Assembly: GCF_008728515.1 (NCBI RefSeq)
Contig: NC_044996.1
Coordinates: forward strand, 121,141,779 to 121,205,778
Origin: Papio anubis
Taxonomy: Eukaryota; Chordata; Mammalia; Primates; Cercopithecidae
Direction: 5' to 3'
DNA length: 64,000 nt
Positions 48,047-60,257 of this stretch are shown here, piece by piece. The position numbers and the translations under genes are program-made. Below the pieces are notes generated by a model, which was not told where the DNA came from, searched no databases, and was given only the letters and a program-made list of their open reading frames with translations. The first letter of the stretch is position 1. Each line of letters begins with the position of its first letter.

Positions 48047-48352
48047 GCCGGGCGCGGTGGCTCACGCCTGTAATCCCAGCACTTTGGGAGGCCGAGGCGG
48101 GCGGATCCCGAGGTCAGGAGATCGAGACCATCCTGGCTAACACGGTGAAACTCCGTCTCTACTAAAAATGCAAAAAATTAGCCGGGCGAGGCAGCGGGTG
48201 CCTGTAGTCCCAGCTACTCGGGAGGCTGAGACAGGAGAATGGCGTGAACCTGGGAGGCGGAGCTTGCAGTGAGCCGAGATCGCGCCACTGCACTCCAGCC
48301 TGGGCGACTAAGCGAGACTCTGTCTCAAAAAAAAAAAAAAAAAAAAAAAAAA
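48047..48352 (+). repeat. young AluY
   Basis: Near-consensus body with 'gagaccatcctggctaac' and 'atggcgtgaacctgggag'. A perfect duplication, aaaagatgctcaata, flanks it, with about 26 A in the tail. Confidence 0.95.
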
Positions 48353-48530
48353 GATGCTCAATAGTATTCATAATTAGGGATATGTTCATTAAAATCTCAA
48401 TGTAAAATCTCAATGTAATATTCTTTTACATGCACAAAATTGGCAAAACTTAAAAGTGTGCCAATATTACAATGTTCTCATTGCTGCACATCCTCACCAA
48501 AACTCAATATTTTCCAATTTTACTGTAAAG

Positions 48531-50433
48531 AGTGTAAATTGGTCCATTTTGAAACAAAGCTTGGCATTGCACGTGTGAACAAAAGTTCTCTGGAAAGGAA
48601 TTTGGAGGAAAGATACTTTATTTCAGTGAATGGTTTGCAAACTAAGGAGAGGAAGGCTTCCCTGTAAAACAAAGGTGCTTTCCAGAGAACAAAAAGAGGG
48701 TAAGGTCTCATAGCAAAAGTTCTTGACCAAGTTCCCAATCTAGTCTGTTCATACAAATAAAGGACTGAAACTTAGTTTTGATTGGTCAGTGAAGCTGATT
48801 TCTGATTGGTTGATACAGCTGAGTCCTGATAGAGGCAGGTAGGCTCTGATTCGTTGATTCAGGTGAGTTCTGGAGTCCCCAAGTTGAACAGAGGTGTGGA
48901 TTTAGGGGTAATTCAGAGAATATGGGTGACCTCTAGTCAGCAAATGGCTGCTTGGCTCTGTTTTATTTTTATAATTTTTTTCCATTTTTTTTTCCCTAAA
49001 CCAGTTGGTTCACATCTATTTTAAATGTAGGCCCAGTTAGCCACTGGGGATCCATCTTGAATGATTGGCTCTCTCAGGTTCACATTTGTTCACACACGTT
49101 AAATTTGAATAAGATCAGGAATGACATTCAGGGACAATGGTGATGTCTGCTACAATAATGCTTTCATTCTTGCTCATTTAACAAAATGTGTAACGTACAG
49201 GGAAAGGAAGAGATGGAGAACTCTAATCCAGCACTGTGTACCTAGCATTAAGACTTTTTCACATGCTTCTTTATTTACAGTTAAGGCAAAGAAGGTACTC
49301 AGAATGCTGTTACTCTTTGAAAGGAAATTTCTGGCTGAAGTTCCTTCTACTAGGGAGAAATAAATCAGGAGCACTGTTACTCCATCAGGACAGGCTGCAC
49401 ATTTACAGACTATCACTCTCTTCCTTCTTTTTTTCTTTCAGCAATCCCACCACTGGGGACATACCTTGCTTCTCTCTTCAAGAGATATCCGTTTCAAACA
49501 TTTAAATTTTTTGGTACAATAATGATCACATGCTGGGGCACGGGATTAAAGGGATTCTTTCTTCTTGGTGCCATTTTATGATGACAAGACAAATCCAGGA
49601 GACATTATATTTGAAAAATAGGAATTCCCAAAGAAGCAAAATGCCAGTAGGAGAAGTAATAATTACACACAAGATGTAAGAAAACTTCTTTAGCTGAAGA
49701 GAGACTTAACAGAAAGAAAGAAATCAGCAAATAGCAAATCCCAGATGTGATTAGAAGCACACACAAACACACACGCACGCACACACCCCTAGATAGATCC
49801 TAGTGACCTTTCTGAGTTCTAAAGACAAAGGAAAATTCATAGGAACTACAGGAAACAAAGAAGAGGCATCGGACTTCTCATAACACTGAAGTTGGAAAAC
49901 AATGAAACATCTATAAACTGTGAAAGAAAAGAGACTGTGAACAAAAGTTTATACCTACTAAGATCATTTGTCAAGGCAAAAATAGATGTTTTGGGGTAGT
50001 CAAGGTTTTAGAATATACACCCACATACCAAATATGAAGTAACAAACGAAGTGTACATCAACCAAACGAAAATTTATTCAGCACAGAGATGTCAAATGGG
50101 GAAAGATGAAATGGACAAGAAACAGCTGTAGCCAAAAATTCTGCAGTGTACACTTATGTCTAATTATAACATGAGAATTTTTAATATAAGAGATAAGAAA
50201 GGATTGAAATAGAAAACACATATCAAAGTAGAATTCAAGACCAAATACATTAAAGAGGACAAAAATATCCTGTAAAACATACAGTCATGAATAAGATCTG
50301 TCAAACATCTATGAAACAAAAATCAATAGAAACCAAATACATAAAGCAAAATTTTAAGTACAAGGAAATTCCATAAAACTCCCTTATAGTGGTATATTTT
50401 GATATTTTTTCAAAAATTAAAAATCAAATAGTC
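48531..50433. other. intergenic; includes degenerate tandem repeat, otherwise unassigned
   Basis: A four-unit degenerate repeat with ATTGG words is at 48780-48872. A short CA-rich run lies near 49757-49788. The A-rich part from 49600 resembles old L1M. No exon is recognised. Confidence 0.5.
48780..48872 (+). repeat. degenerate ~24-bp tandem repeat with ATTGG (CCAAT) words
   Basis: Units begin gattggtcagtg, gattggttgata, gatagaggcagg and gattcgttgatt, and end with agctgatttct, agctgagtcct, taggctct and aggtgagttct. Two units contain ATTGG, the reverse of CCAAT. Confidence 0.7.
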
Positions 50434-50565
50434 GCCAGGCACAGTGACCCATGCCTGTAATCCCAGAACTTTGGGAGGTTTAGGTGGGAGGCTCGCTTGA
50501 GCCCAGGACTTTGAGACCAGCCTGGGCAACACAGCGAGAACCTGTCTCAAAAAAAAAAAAAAAAC
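50434..50565 (+). repeat. Alu monomer (FLAM type)
   Basis: Single monomer 'gccaggcacagtgacccatg' to 'gagaacctgtctc' plus A tail. Confidence 0.87.
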
Positions 50566-51076
50566 AAAAAAAAACTCAAGTAGTCAAAAAATAGCAAGGA
50601 TATAGGATATAAAGGATCTGAATAAACAAGCTCAGTTTTATCTATAAGTTTATACCTATAAATGTAAAGATACATGTTAAACTATATCTGTGTTGTATTT
50701 TCCAAAAAATTATGTCTTGCCGAAAAGGAAAACTTCAAAAATTCCAAAAAAAAAAAAAATGTAGAGGTTATACAGGCCATACTTTGAACTCAAACCAACA
50801 AAACTAGAGATCAAGGCTAAAGGGATTAATAAAAATGTTTACTATTTGAAAGTTAAACTCTACTGTAAATAGGAAATCAAAACAGATGTAAAACTATCTA
50901 GAATACAAAAAAGGACAACTCATATACAGTGGCCTATAGCTAAAGTTGTATACCAAAGGAAATACACAGGTTTCAAGGATTTCCTTTAAAAATAAATAAA
51001 AATTAATGAAATATGAAACATCAGACATTTTGATTAGACAGTAAAATATACCAGAAGAAAATAGGAAAAGAAAATA
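50566..51076. other. A-rich intergenic sequence
   Basis: Probably old L1 ('gaactcaaaccaacaaaact'); no gene is seen. Confidence 0.4.
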
Positions 51077-51376
51077 AGCCAGGCACGGTGGCTCACACCT
51101 GTAATCCTAACACTTTGGGAGGGGGATGCAGGTGGATCGCTTGAGTTCAGGAGTTTGAGACCAGCCTGGGCAACATGATAAGACCCTGTCTCTACCAAAA
51201 AAATACAAAAATTAGCTGGGCATGCTGGTGCGTGCCTGTGGTCCCAGCTACTCAGGAGGCTAAGGTGGGAGGATCACTTGAGCCCAGGAGGTCAAGGCTG
51301 CAGTGAGCTGTGATCACACCACTGCACTGTAGCCTTGGCAACAGACTGAGACATTGTCTTAAAAAAAAAAAAAAAA
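51077..51376 (+). repeat. Alu, AluJ/S-like
   Basis: 'accagcctgggcaacatgat' and 'ggtcaaggctgcagtgagct' are J-like; aaaaca-type tail. Confidence 0.92.
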
Positions 51377-51490
51377 CAATGAAAGATAAAATTAAGTAGA
51401 AAACCAAAAAATATAAAGAATAAAAGAGCAGTTTCTTTGACACTACCTATGAAATAGCAAAACCTCTGAAAGCCACTTAAAGAAATATGA

Positions 51491-51798
51491 GCCAGGCACA
51501 GTGGCTCACACCTGTAATCCCAGCACTTTAGGAGGCTGAGGCAGGTGGATCACCTGAGGTCAGGAGTTCGAGACCAGCCCGGCCAACATGATGAAACCTC
51601 ATCTCTACTAAAAATACAAAAATTAGCCAGGCATGTTGGCATGTGCCTGTAATCCCAGCTACTCTGGAGGCTGAGGCAGGAGAATCGCTTGAAGCTGGGA
51701 GGCAGAGGTTGCAGTGAGCTGAGATCACACCACTGCACTCCAGCCTGGGCGACAAAGCAAGACTCCATCTCAAAAAAAAAAAAAAAAAAAAAAGAAGA
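51491..51798 (+). repeat. Alu, AluS-like
   Basis: aaagaaatatga flanks both sides. Confidence 0.94.
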
Positions 51799-51929
51799 AA
51801 AGAAATATGACAGCAAACAAAACATATAACATTTAAGATGAGAAAGGAGATGCAACCAGAAATGCAAGAGAATAAAATGAGACTGTTAAATAATAAGAAA
51901 ATATTGTATATCTATGGCAATAAACTGCA

Positions 51930-52255
51930 AATCTAGAAGAGTGGTTCAAATCTTGGCTACACATTGTAATCACCTGAGGAACTTGAAAAATTACTGTCTG
52001 AGACCCATTCCCACCTGACTCTGGGAAGTTCAAAGGCTGCCCCGTTTGATTTTATGACCGAAATTGAGAACCACTGAATTCTTAGAGGGCTTGGACTGCG
52101 TGGTCCATGGACCACAGCATCAGTATCACCAGGGAGCTTGCAGGAAGTGCACAATCACAAGCCCCACTCTAGACTCACTGAATCAGAATGAGCATTTTCA
52201 CAATATCCCCCAGATGATGCATATGCACATTAATACATGAGAAGTATTGATCTAG
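51930..52255 (+). repeat. two adjacent MER5-like DNA transposons
   Basis: First: 'gagtggttcaaatcttggct' to 'attgagaaccactgaattct'. Second: 'ctgcgtggtccatggaccac', 'agtatcaccagggagcttgc', 'tgaatcagaatgagcatttt'. Each fits MER5 in part. Confidence 0.7.
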
Positions 52256-52351
52256 AGAAAATGGATGATTTTCAGAAATACCAGATCTTAAGAAGAAAAG
52301 CTGATGGGCTAATTAATGTAGAAGAGATCAGAAAAGTCAAGGCCTCCCATT

Positions 52352-52647
52352 TTATTTTATTGATTGATTGAGACGAAGTTTCGCTCTTGTTGCCCAGGCT
52401 GAAGTGCAATGGCGTGATCTTGGCTCACTGCAATGCGGCCCAGGTTCCCAGGTTCAAACAATTCTCCTGCCTCAGCCTGTTGGAGAGTAGCCGGGACCAC
52501 AGGCGCACCACCACGCCCAGCTAATTTTTGTATTTTTAGTAGAGGCAGCATTTCACCATGTTGGCCAGGCTGGTCTCCAACTCCTGACCTCAAGTGATCC
52601 GCCCTCTAAGTGCTGGGATTACAGGCGTGCGCCACGGCCGCCTGGCC
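52352..52647 (-). repeat. Alu, AluS-like
   Basis: A gattgattgag tail precedes the body. Small insertions break it ('caatgcggcccaggttccca', 'gttggagagtagccgg'). Confidence 0.91.
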
Positions 52648-52824
52648 CCAAGACCTACCGTTTATAAAGAGGCATCAGACCCAAATGCTTTCACAACTGA
52701 GTTCTATCTAATCTTCAGGGATTAGATAATGCTTCTAGTTTTTAAACTATTGGAGATTGTAGAAAAGTTTCCAAGTTTATTTTTTAGAGCTAAATTAATA
52801 TGCAAACTAATTAGTATTAGTCTT

Positions 52825-53123
52825 GGCCAGGGGCGGTGGCTCACGCCTGTAATCCCAGCACTTTGGGAGGCCGAAGCGGGCAGATACCTGAGGTCAGGAG
52901 TTCAAGACCACCCTGGCCAACATGGTGAAACCCCGTCTCTACTAAAAATACAAAAATCAGCTGGGTGTGGTGGAGCATGCCTGTAATCCCAGCTATTCGG
53001 GAGGCTGAGGCAGGAGAATCGTCTGAGTCCAGGAGGTGGAGGTTGCAGTGAGCCGAGATCTCGCCACTGCACTCAAGCCTGGGCAACAGAGTGAGACTCC
53101 GTCTCAAAAAAACAAACAAAAAT
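52825..53123 (+). repeat. Alu, AluS-like
   Basis: Full dimer; the tail is aaaaaaacaaacaaaaa. Confidence 0.93.
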
Positions 53124-53149
53124 ATGCATGTGTTCTGAATTAAAAATCC

Positions 53150-54200
53150 CAATGAGGCTTTTAACGGAAACTGGGTAAAATGATTTTCATGCTCCTATGG
53201 AATAAGGGTCAAGAAAACTATGAAAAAGAACTAAAGAGGGACTTGCCTTCTGGTTCACCAGGGTACTGTGAGAAAAACAGTATGGCATTGGCACAAGAAT
53301 GACAGACCAGTAAAACAAAATAGACTTCAGAAATAAATCCAAGGATATATATGATGACCACATAAAGTGTCATTTCAGCTCATGAGGGTAAAGGGTGACT
53401 TACTTAACAAACAGTACTGGAATAGGTGGCTCTCTATCCAAGAGAAAACAGAAATTAGATGCCCTACCAAACAATATATTTTTAAAAAAATTTTTTGAGA
53501 TGGGGTCTCACTCTGTCACCTAGGCTGGAGTGCAGTGGCACGATCATAGTTCACCATAGCCTTGAATTCCTGGGCTCAAGCTATCTTCCCACTTCAGTCT
53601 CCAGAGTAGCTGGGACAACAGGTGCATGCCACCTTGCCCAGGTTTTTTTTTTTTTTTTCAAAATAATTTTTAAAATCACCGTTGGATCTGCTAAACTAAA
53701 TAATTTTAATTACATAAAAATCCAAACAAAACAATAAAAATATAGGAAGAAAATCTAGGCATATATTTGTAGAACCTTGCAGTAGAAAATAACTTTTTAA
53801 GCAGAACAAGAAACACCAGGAATCACAAAGGGGGAAAAAAAAACATTTGATTACACAAATATTAAAGATTTTTATATATGAAAAGATTACATAAGCAATA
53901 ACAAGATAAATTATGGACTATAAAAATGTGCAGCAAATGTATTAGAAAGTTAATAGGCTTAATGTACAAAGAACTCCAAATAGAAAATGGGGCACAGGAT
54001 TTGAACAGTCAATTTATCAGAGCAACAACTTAAAGTGCTATTATATATATAAAAGTATTAAACTCCGCTAGGAGTCACGTCAAAGCAAATTGAAACAGCG
54101 ATGGCATAGTCTTTATTTTTTTAACCTGTGAGATTAGCTGTAACACTCACTGTTTGAAAGGCTGAGGGGAACAAACTCTCCCATATACTGGTGTAGACAC
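53150..54200 (+). mobile_element. old L1M ORF2 fragment, split by an Alu
   Basis: 'actatgaaaaagaactaaag', 'acagtatggcattggcacaa', 'gaacaagaaacaccaggaat' and 'gaactccaaatagaaaatgg' follow L1 ORF2 order. Reading frames are destroyed. Confidence 0.8.
53478..53659 (-). repeat. Alu, 5'-truncated
   Basis: T-rich head, 'gagatggggtctcactctgt' to 'gccaccttgcccagg', then a second T run. Only one monomer and a bit remain. Confidence 0.88.
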
Positions 54201-55569
54201 ATGAATTACATTTGATGTTTGAAAAGAAAATCCCTGAACCCAGAATAGAATTGATATTGTGGTTACAAGACAGATCAAAGATTTATGTGTATGGACTAAG
54301 ATTAGAAGAGAACAAAGACAAGCAATCCCTTTAATAAAGGTGGCCTTGTGGATTATGATTTTCCCAATTTTTGTTACAAAAGCATGCAATAAAAATAACT
54401 TGCAAGATTTCCATCTTTGTATAGTAAGTACATTTGCCCTTTAAAAATTAATTTTCTGAAGAACAACCAAAGCATACTGCCTTGAGAGAGAAAGGAACTT
54501 TAGAAGGTCTGCCACAACCACCACTTCAAGGGGGAACAGTAAAAATCAATAAAAGTAGACATAAACATGCAAGGCTAATGGGGAAAACCTCACATGTTGC
54601 TAGTGTGCCAGTGCCAGAGGGCAATCCAGAATTGGACTAACCTTTATTAGGATGACATAAGGGAACTCTTCTCCCCCTTTTCCTGTGTCCTAGCCTGGGA
54701 GGGCTGGAGTAGATGCTCCCTTTCTCTGATGAGAGAACTAGTCTCTTGATAGCTCACAAAGGAGTGGAAGGTAGGCCCCATACCTTCAAATGACTGGCTA
54801 CATCAGTCAAGGCCTACACTGGAGGGAAATAGATTGGAAACAAGCTCATCTCAGCCTCTGGGTCTCCCAGTCCAGCCTTACTAGAATAAATCACACACCT
54901 AATGGGTGGTTTCTGGTCTATTTTCAATGTGGTTGGAACTCAAGAGGGGAGGACAGGTGACTAGAACCTTCAAAACCCCAACAGATGGCTTTACAATACC
55001 TCTCATTTCAAATAATCTCAGACAAAAGGAAATGGGTTCTGCATTTAAAAGCAGAAACTGGCCTCTTAAAAAGCAAAATAATATAGGTCTAGTTAACTAT
55101 TCTATAATTTTAGTCGACGTGTTTAGATACTTCTGTGGTAGTTCACATAGCCAAACAACATCGAGAAGTCCTGAGCAAGTTTTCAGTAGCCAAGTCTCCT
55201 AGTGGCTTTACAGTCTCAACAGGTCACTGTAATGCCAGATCCTTTGTGTCCACCAATACCAGCAATACAAGTAACATGGGAGACCAACTGAATAGGAAAA
55301 ACCAAGTAAAGGAAAGTAATTCTTGATTTTGACCTCAAACTTGATGGACTGAGTATTTCCATCAGAGGTCAGAACATGATTTTGAAATCCAAGTTGGTAC
55401 AGATGCTACGCCTATATGCACCAGTGATATGTTCCTTGGTGCTATTATTAGTGTTGAACTACTGAAGGGAGTCGAATCACCTCTAGCAAGTTGGGAATTC
55501 ATTAACTGTGTGATTTAAATCTCCTCATTTCGAGTGTATACCTTGTCTATAGCCAACACTCCACTAGGG
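54201..55569. other. unassigned sequence with coding-like stretches
   Basis: No repeat family is recognised. Plus-strand stop-free stretches lie at 54906-55199, 55135-55326 and 55345-55515 in shifting frames, with Ser/Thr-rich text. They could be a decayed gene copy or chance; I do not recognise a protein. Confidence 0.35.
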
Positions 55570-55590
55570 TAACTTAAAACAAAATAGTAA

Positions 55591-55596
55591 TTTATT
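55591..55596 (-). promoter_or_regulatory. candidate distal polyadenylation signal AATAAA
   Basis: AATAAA on the ZFX strand is followed within about 40 bases by the GT-rich run tagtggagtgttggct, a good downstream element. The signal overlaps TGTAAATA (55593-55600), a Pumilio-type recognition word. It lies about 4.66 kb after the stop. Confidence 0.4.
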
Positions 55597-55765
55597 TACA
55601 ATAGCAAAGATGTCAAAAATAACAGGAACAATATATAACAAATCCAAGATTTTTATGAAAAAGGCAAACAATATATACACGAAACCAAAGATGAAACAAA
55701 ATCCATAGGGTAAACTTAATTTGACCTTAACTAAACAGTTACAGAATGTGGCAAAATGGTTTTTC

Positions 55766-55771
55766 TTTATT
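55766..55771 (-). promoter_or_regulatory. candidate polyadenylation signal AATAAA
   Basis: AATAAAGAAAAACC on the ZFX strand, followed by a T-rich stretch, about 4.5 kb after the stop. It could end a long ZFX transcript. Confidence 0.3.
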
Positions 55772-55801
55772 ATGATTTACTTAAGTAACCCTGGGCCAAT
55801 T

Positions 55802-55844
55802 ACACACACACACCCACACCCACACCCACACACACCCACACACA
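55802..55844 (+). repeat. CA/ACCC microsatellite
   Basis: A run of CA with four or more CCCACAC interruptions. It falls within the longest possible ZFX 3' UTR. Confidence 0.92.
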
Positions 55845-56139
55845 ATCTTTTTCAGCCCTTCTCTTTTAAATGCTGAATCTTCCTCTGAACTCAATTTACC
55901 TTTGAGGAATGTAACTATGGGAGGCCACACAAAATTTAGGAAGTGCAGGCTATTTACATGTGCGCTAAAGGTATACTTGTTGACTTGGCAGGCTTACACT
56001 TTTAAAACAGCAAACGGAAGGTATCAAGTGTCTGGGTCCTATTTTTCTCTCACTGTTCATTTCTGATTTTTTGTCATTTTCTTATCTACCACACAAAATG
56101 TTGAACCAGTCATCTTTTAGGTTCCTCAAGTGCTCTAAA

Positions 56140-56335
56140 AGTGTTTCCCAAGTTTGAACAGGCATCAGAATCACCTGGAGAACACGTTAAAACAAAGATC
56201 GCTGGGTCCCACACCAGTTTCCCAGTTCAGTACGACTAGGGTGGGGCTAAGAATTTGCATCTTTAACAAAGTCCCAGGAAATTAAGATGCTGCCAATGCT
56301 GCCCGGCCACACTTTGAAAACCACTGCTCTGAAAG
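56140..56335. repeat. MER5A-like DNA transposon
   Basis: 'aacaggcatcagaatcacct', 'ggggctaagaatttgcatct' and 'cacactttgaaaaccactgc' give a nearly complete MER5A. The element is close to palindromic, so strand is not assigned. It lies in the possible long ZFX 3' UTR. Confidence 0.85.
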
Positions 56336-57185
56336 ACTGTCCCTTTACGATACTGATTGGCCATGTTTTTCCTTACATGAATGCTAGAATTTGTGGGAAA
56401 TGAAATTGTTAATACTGGGATTCCCAGAGAACACAGCAGCACATTATCTGACTTGTTGGATCACAGACAGGTTAGGTGTCATTTGTTAGGTGTTCCATTA
56501 CAAGTTTTTCAGTATGCTATGGTTTTGTCTGATTTATGGCTCTGGACAGTGACATTCTTCACATTCCCTTCATCATTTACTTAAAATTTTGATTTATTGT
56601 TTCAACTATTAGGCAAACATTTGTTTGTTCATACAGTCGGAAGAACTGCAGAATCTTGTCTATAAAATCAAAGATGGCACAACTCTATCTCTTTTGACTC
56701 CTGACATTTACTTAACTGCCGATTTTTAACTGTGGCAATGACCATTCTCTAGTATGTGAGCATCTACTAGAGTCCTCTAAACTGGGCACCAAGTGGTAAC
56801 TCGAGGGCACGATTTCTGCTGTGGAGGTGGTAACAGTACCCACTGATTAAATATGCTGTAAATTAATACTGAAATGAACTTTATTAAGTGCTCTCAAAAA
56901 CCACTTTATGCATGGGTAATTTATCTCGGGGAACTGGAGATGCTAATAAAACAAATCCTTTATGAAGATAAAAGAAAAACTGAATTCCAAGGACATGCTC
57001 ATCAAAGGACTCACCAATCACCTCTTAACTTCTCTGAAATATTACTTGCAAATTCACAGAACTGAAATGTTACCAGTATTTGCATCCAAGTCACAAAATT
57101 CAAAGCAATCAAGCACTTTGCATTCCACTGCTGTGAAAAAGGAATTAAGAAATGGGGGGATGAAAATAATCCACTGCTTTTGATG

Positions 57186-57191
57186 TTTATT
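57186..57191 (-). promoter_or_regulatory. candidate polyadenylation signal AATAAA
   Basis: AATAAA on the ZFX strand, about 3.07 kb after the stop. The downstream sequence acatcaaaagcagtggat offers a CA cleavage position and a short GT/T-rich element. Confidence 0.3.
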
Positions 57192-57294
57192 AGGTTTACA
57201 AAAACTGTACATTTTTTTTTCCTTAAGAAAAAGCATTAACTTAGTACTGGTATCAAATAGACTAAACATTCAATAACAGGAAAATATTCTGATT

Positions 57295-57300
57295 TTTATT
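57295..57300 (-). promoter_or_regulatory. candidate polyadenylation signal AATAAA
   Basis: TTTATT on the plus strand reads AATAAA on the ZFX strand, about 2.96 kb after the stop codon. T-rich sequence (attttcctgttattgaatg) follows downstream on the minus strand, as expected for a cleavage site. Confidence 0.35.
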
Positions 57301-58455
57301 TTTGCACGTTATTCTCAAGTACACAATTACAATAATGTCACACATCCCTATATGATTTTCTTTTTATGTATTTTACTTTCTTTACAAAGTGTACAGAGGG
57401 AGGGACATACAATATTTAATAGGATATTTCTACAGAACAATAACTTATATTATGTCCTTGTAAAAATCTGTACCTCTTTAAAACATTTAACTGAAACATC
57501 CATTTTTTTTAGCTTTGCTAATCAAAATTGTTTTAAGAATTAAAACTAGGTTGTAACTAATGTCAGTACGTAACAGTGACTACGATTTCATTTTCTCTTT
57601 ATACAGACAAATGTTTTATCATATTCACTTGACCAAACCCTTAAATACCTTTTAAAGGTTTTAATATTGTGCTTTAAAAAGAAAAGAACTGTGTATGATT
57701 CCAGAGTATGTAAGAGAAATATAAAATGTGTGAAGTGTTGTGTTCTTTATCTTTCAGTTTATTTAAAAAAAAAAAAGACCCAATCATTTATATTTTCTGT
57801 ATTAATTTTAGGATTTAAAATTAATACATTTCCACTTTCATTTAAGTGTTTTTACATTATTTCTGGGAAAATAAAAATTAAGGGAGATTTTAAAGGTTCT
57901 CACAAAAAAACAGACAGAGCTTTCAAGAATCGCAGGGCAATGAATCACGGATCACAAAATTGTAAGTTACTTTAAAAAAAAAAACAACACATTATAGGGG
58001 CCAAGAAGGTACAGGAATTTCCTATAAGATAGGCTAGGAAAACCCATGCCTTGACTTTGACTGGCATTTGGGCTAGAGTTCACTCCTGCCTAAAGCACTT
58101 GATTTAAAACTAGACTAAATCAGTCTAGCACTTCAGGTTTGCCAAACACCAAATATTTTTATTTCTAACCCTAAAAATGTAACTCTTGAATACAAACATC
58201 AATGGCAAAGAGAAAGATGAAAGGTAAAAACCTAAGTACACAGGGGACGGAGCACCATAATGAGGTGGCAAGGCAGCTATAGGGTGGGAAGACAATTTCT
58301 AAATATCCTACAATGTGCTAGATGCAGACGGACCAATAGCCAACTGAAGGGACCCCAAAACTGTTTTCTGTTCTCCAAGATTCGTCTTAACACAACCAAG
58401 TTCTAATTAACCGAGTTTGTTTTATGACTGTATGACACTGATTCAGACCTATGTG

Positions 58456-58731
58456 GTGTCTAAGCGTGGTGGCTCACGCCTGTAATCCCAGCACTTTGGA
58501 AGGCCGAGGCAGGTGGATCACGAGGTCAGGGTTCAAGACCAGCCTGGCCAAGATAGTGAAACCCCATCTCTACTAAAAATACAAAAAATTAGCCAGGCGT
58601 GGCGGCAGGCACCTGTAATCCCAGCTACTTGAGAGGCTGAGGCAGATAATTGCTTGACCCCAGGAAGCAGAGGTTGCAGTGAGCCAAGATCATGCCACTG
58701 CAGTCCAGCCTGGGCAACAGAGCGAGACTCC

Positions 58732-58771
<40 letters not shown>
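58456..58771 (+). repeat. Alu inside the ZFX 3' UTR
   Basis: AluS/Y-like dimer ending in about 34 A. It lies antisense to ZFX, so the mRNA would carry a long poly-U run. Small deletions include 'caggtcagggttcaagac'. Confidence 0.93.
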
Positions 58772-58776
<5 letters not shown>

Positions 58777-60257
58777 GGAAGACTTAGTGATGTTCCAAAT
58801 AAGGCCTCAGACTTTCCTTATCTACTTAAAACACATCTTTACGTTTTAATCAAAGCCAACTTGAGTGTTAAGTTTTTAAAGTTTGCTAACTGTAACTGTC
58901 TGAGAAATACCAGATCGGCCTGAACTTGCCGAGTGTGATGCCATAATTAGCACCTGTTCTCTGGTCCACAGAGCCATCGCTTCTTTTCCATCCCTCTCAC
59001 TAGGTAAGACAGAGTTCCCTCTAGGGCTTCTCAAAGAGAACTGTGGGAGTCATGTCTGGATACTCATTTGCTTTTCAGAAAAATATAAAGACATGGAGCT
59101 GAAACTGTATGAAAACATTCTACCTAGAAACATCTTAACCTCTATTTTTCAATTACCAAAGATATTTAAAAGAAAATATCTTTACTCTTTAAAAATACTA
59201 GTGTCCTTATTTTCCTTCTAATTCTTCACCTGAGTAATCTCTCTGAAGAGCATGACTTACAAAATGCTCTCTCATGCATCCCTGGATCTTTCATGTTATT
59301 GTAAATTTAATACTTTTCATTATAGATTTTAAACAACTACTGTAACTTGGGGTTGTGTGTATAAATATATAAAATAAGCAATACACACAGGTACATGATA
59401 TATATGTGTATATATATAATTCGGGGTACATTTACATACATAAAGTTGCAAAAGATCCTATAAGCCATGAGTTACCTCTAGGAGATTCCAAAATGCAGTC
59501 CTCAGTAAATGTCATTTGTAGCACAAAACCATTCCAAGACGAAGCCGCACAGACAGAATAATCAAAATACAACATGATCAAGCATAATTTTTCAATAAGG
59601 TTTTCTAAAAGTTTGCTATGCTGACAAAAGATGTAAATAATCCAAAGAAAACCAAAAGTAATATATTTGAAAAGTAAACACGAACCCAGCCACTGCTCTT
59701 AAGCAAAGCCAGGGACGCAAAAGCTCAAATGGAAACTTTCACTGTCAAGTGGTCTGAAAATATTAAGTAAATGACTTCCATGTTATGATGATTAGACCTG
59801 ACTGTAAAATCTCCCATTTATATTAGATGTCTCTGACAATTTTATTGTGAGAAATGTATGGGGAAGGAAAATGAGTCAACATGAATACTTTCAGAGTTAC
59901 CAATATAAAGTTACCTTAAGTTAATGGTCTTAGAAGAGTACCATCAAGGTAAGCAAGGTAAATATTTAAATAAATATAAAATTCTAAGATATAAAAATTC
60001 GGTATAGAATCAGGGATTACTTTATTAAAAGTAACTAGCATGTTGCCAGTTTTCCCCATTTATTAAACAAACTGAATAGAATTCAGAACACACTACTGAA
60101 CAAAATGTATATTAAAAAAAGTCAACTAGAAGCAATAATTCTATTTGTACACAGCATAAATCAATATACAGTATTGTATGTGAACGAGACTGATTGGCTT
60201 TAAAATGAATTTTCTGCTTCAAGGCCAATATCTCTACAAACGTCTGTAGAAGTATTG

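Larger units (their letters stand above)
46922..48530 (+). mobile_element. old L1M ORF2-side fragment, split by three Alus
   Basis: 'tgtggattaaagacataagt', 'caagccacagaccaagagaa', 'aactgacaaaggactaatat' and 'ataaatatgtgaaaagatgc' lie in L1 ORF2 order. Frames are broken. Confidence 0.78.
55570..60257 (-). other. ZFX: ZFX 3' untranslated region (distal end uncertain)
   Basis: The 3' UTR begins just after the TAA at 60260-60258 and runs to lower coordinates. The sequence is AT-rich, has many ATTTA and T-runs, and is almost free of interspersed repeats apart from one Alu at 58456-58771. ZFX mRNA is known to have a multi-kilobase 3' UTR. The end shown is the most distal candidate signal (55591-55596); 57.2-57.3 kb is a plausible shorter end. 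Reading the plus strand gives no convincing gene here. Confidence 0.5.
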
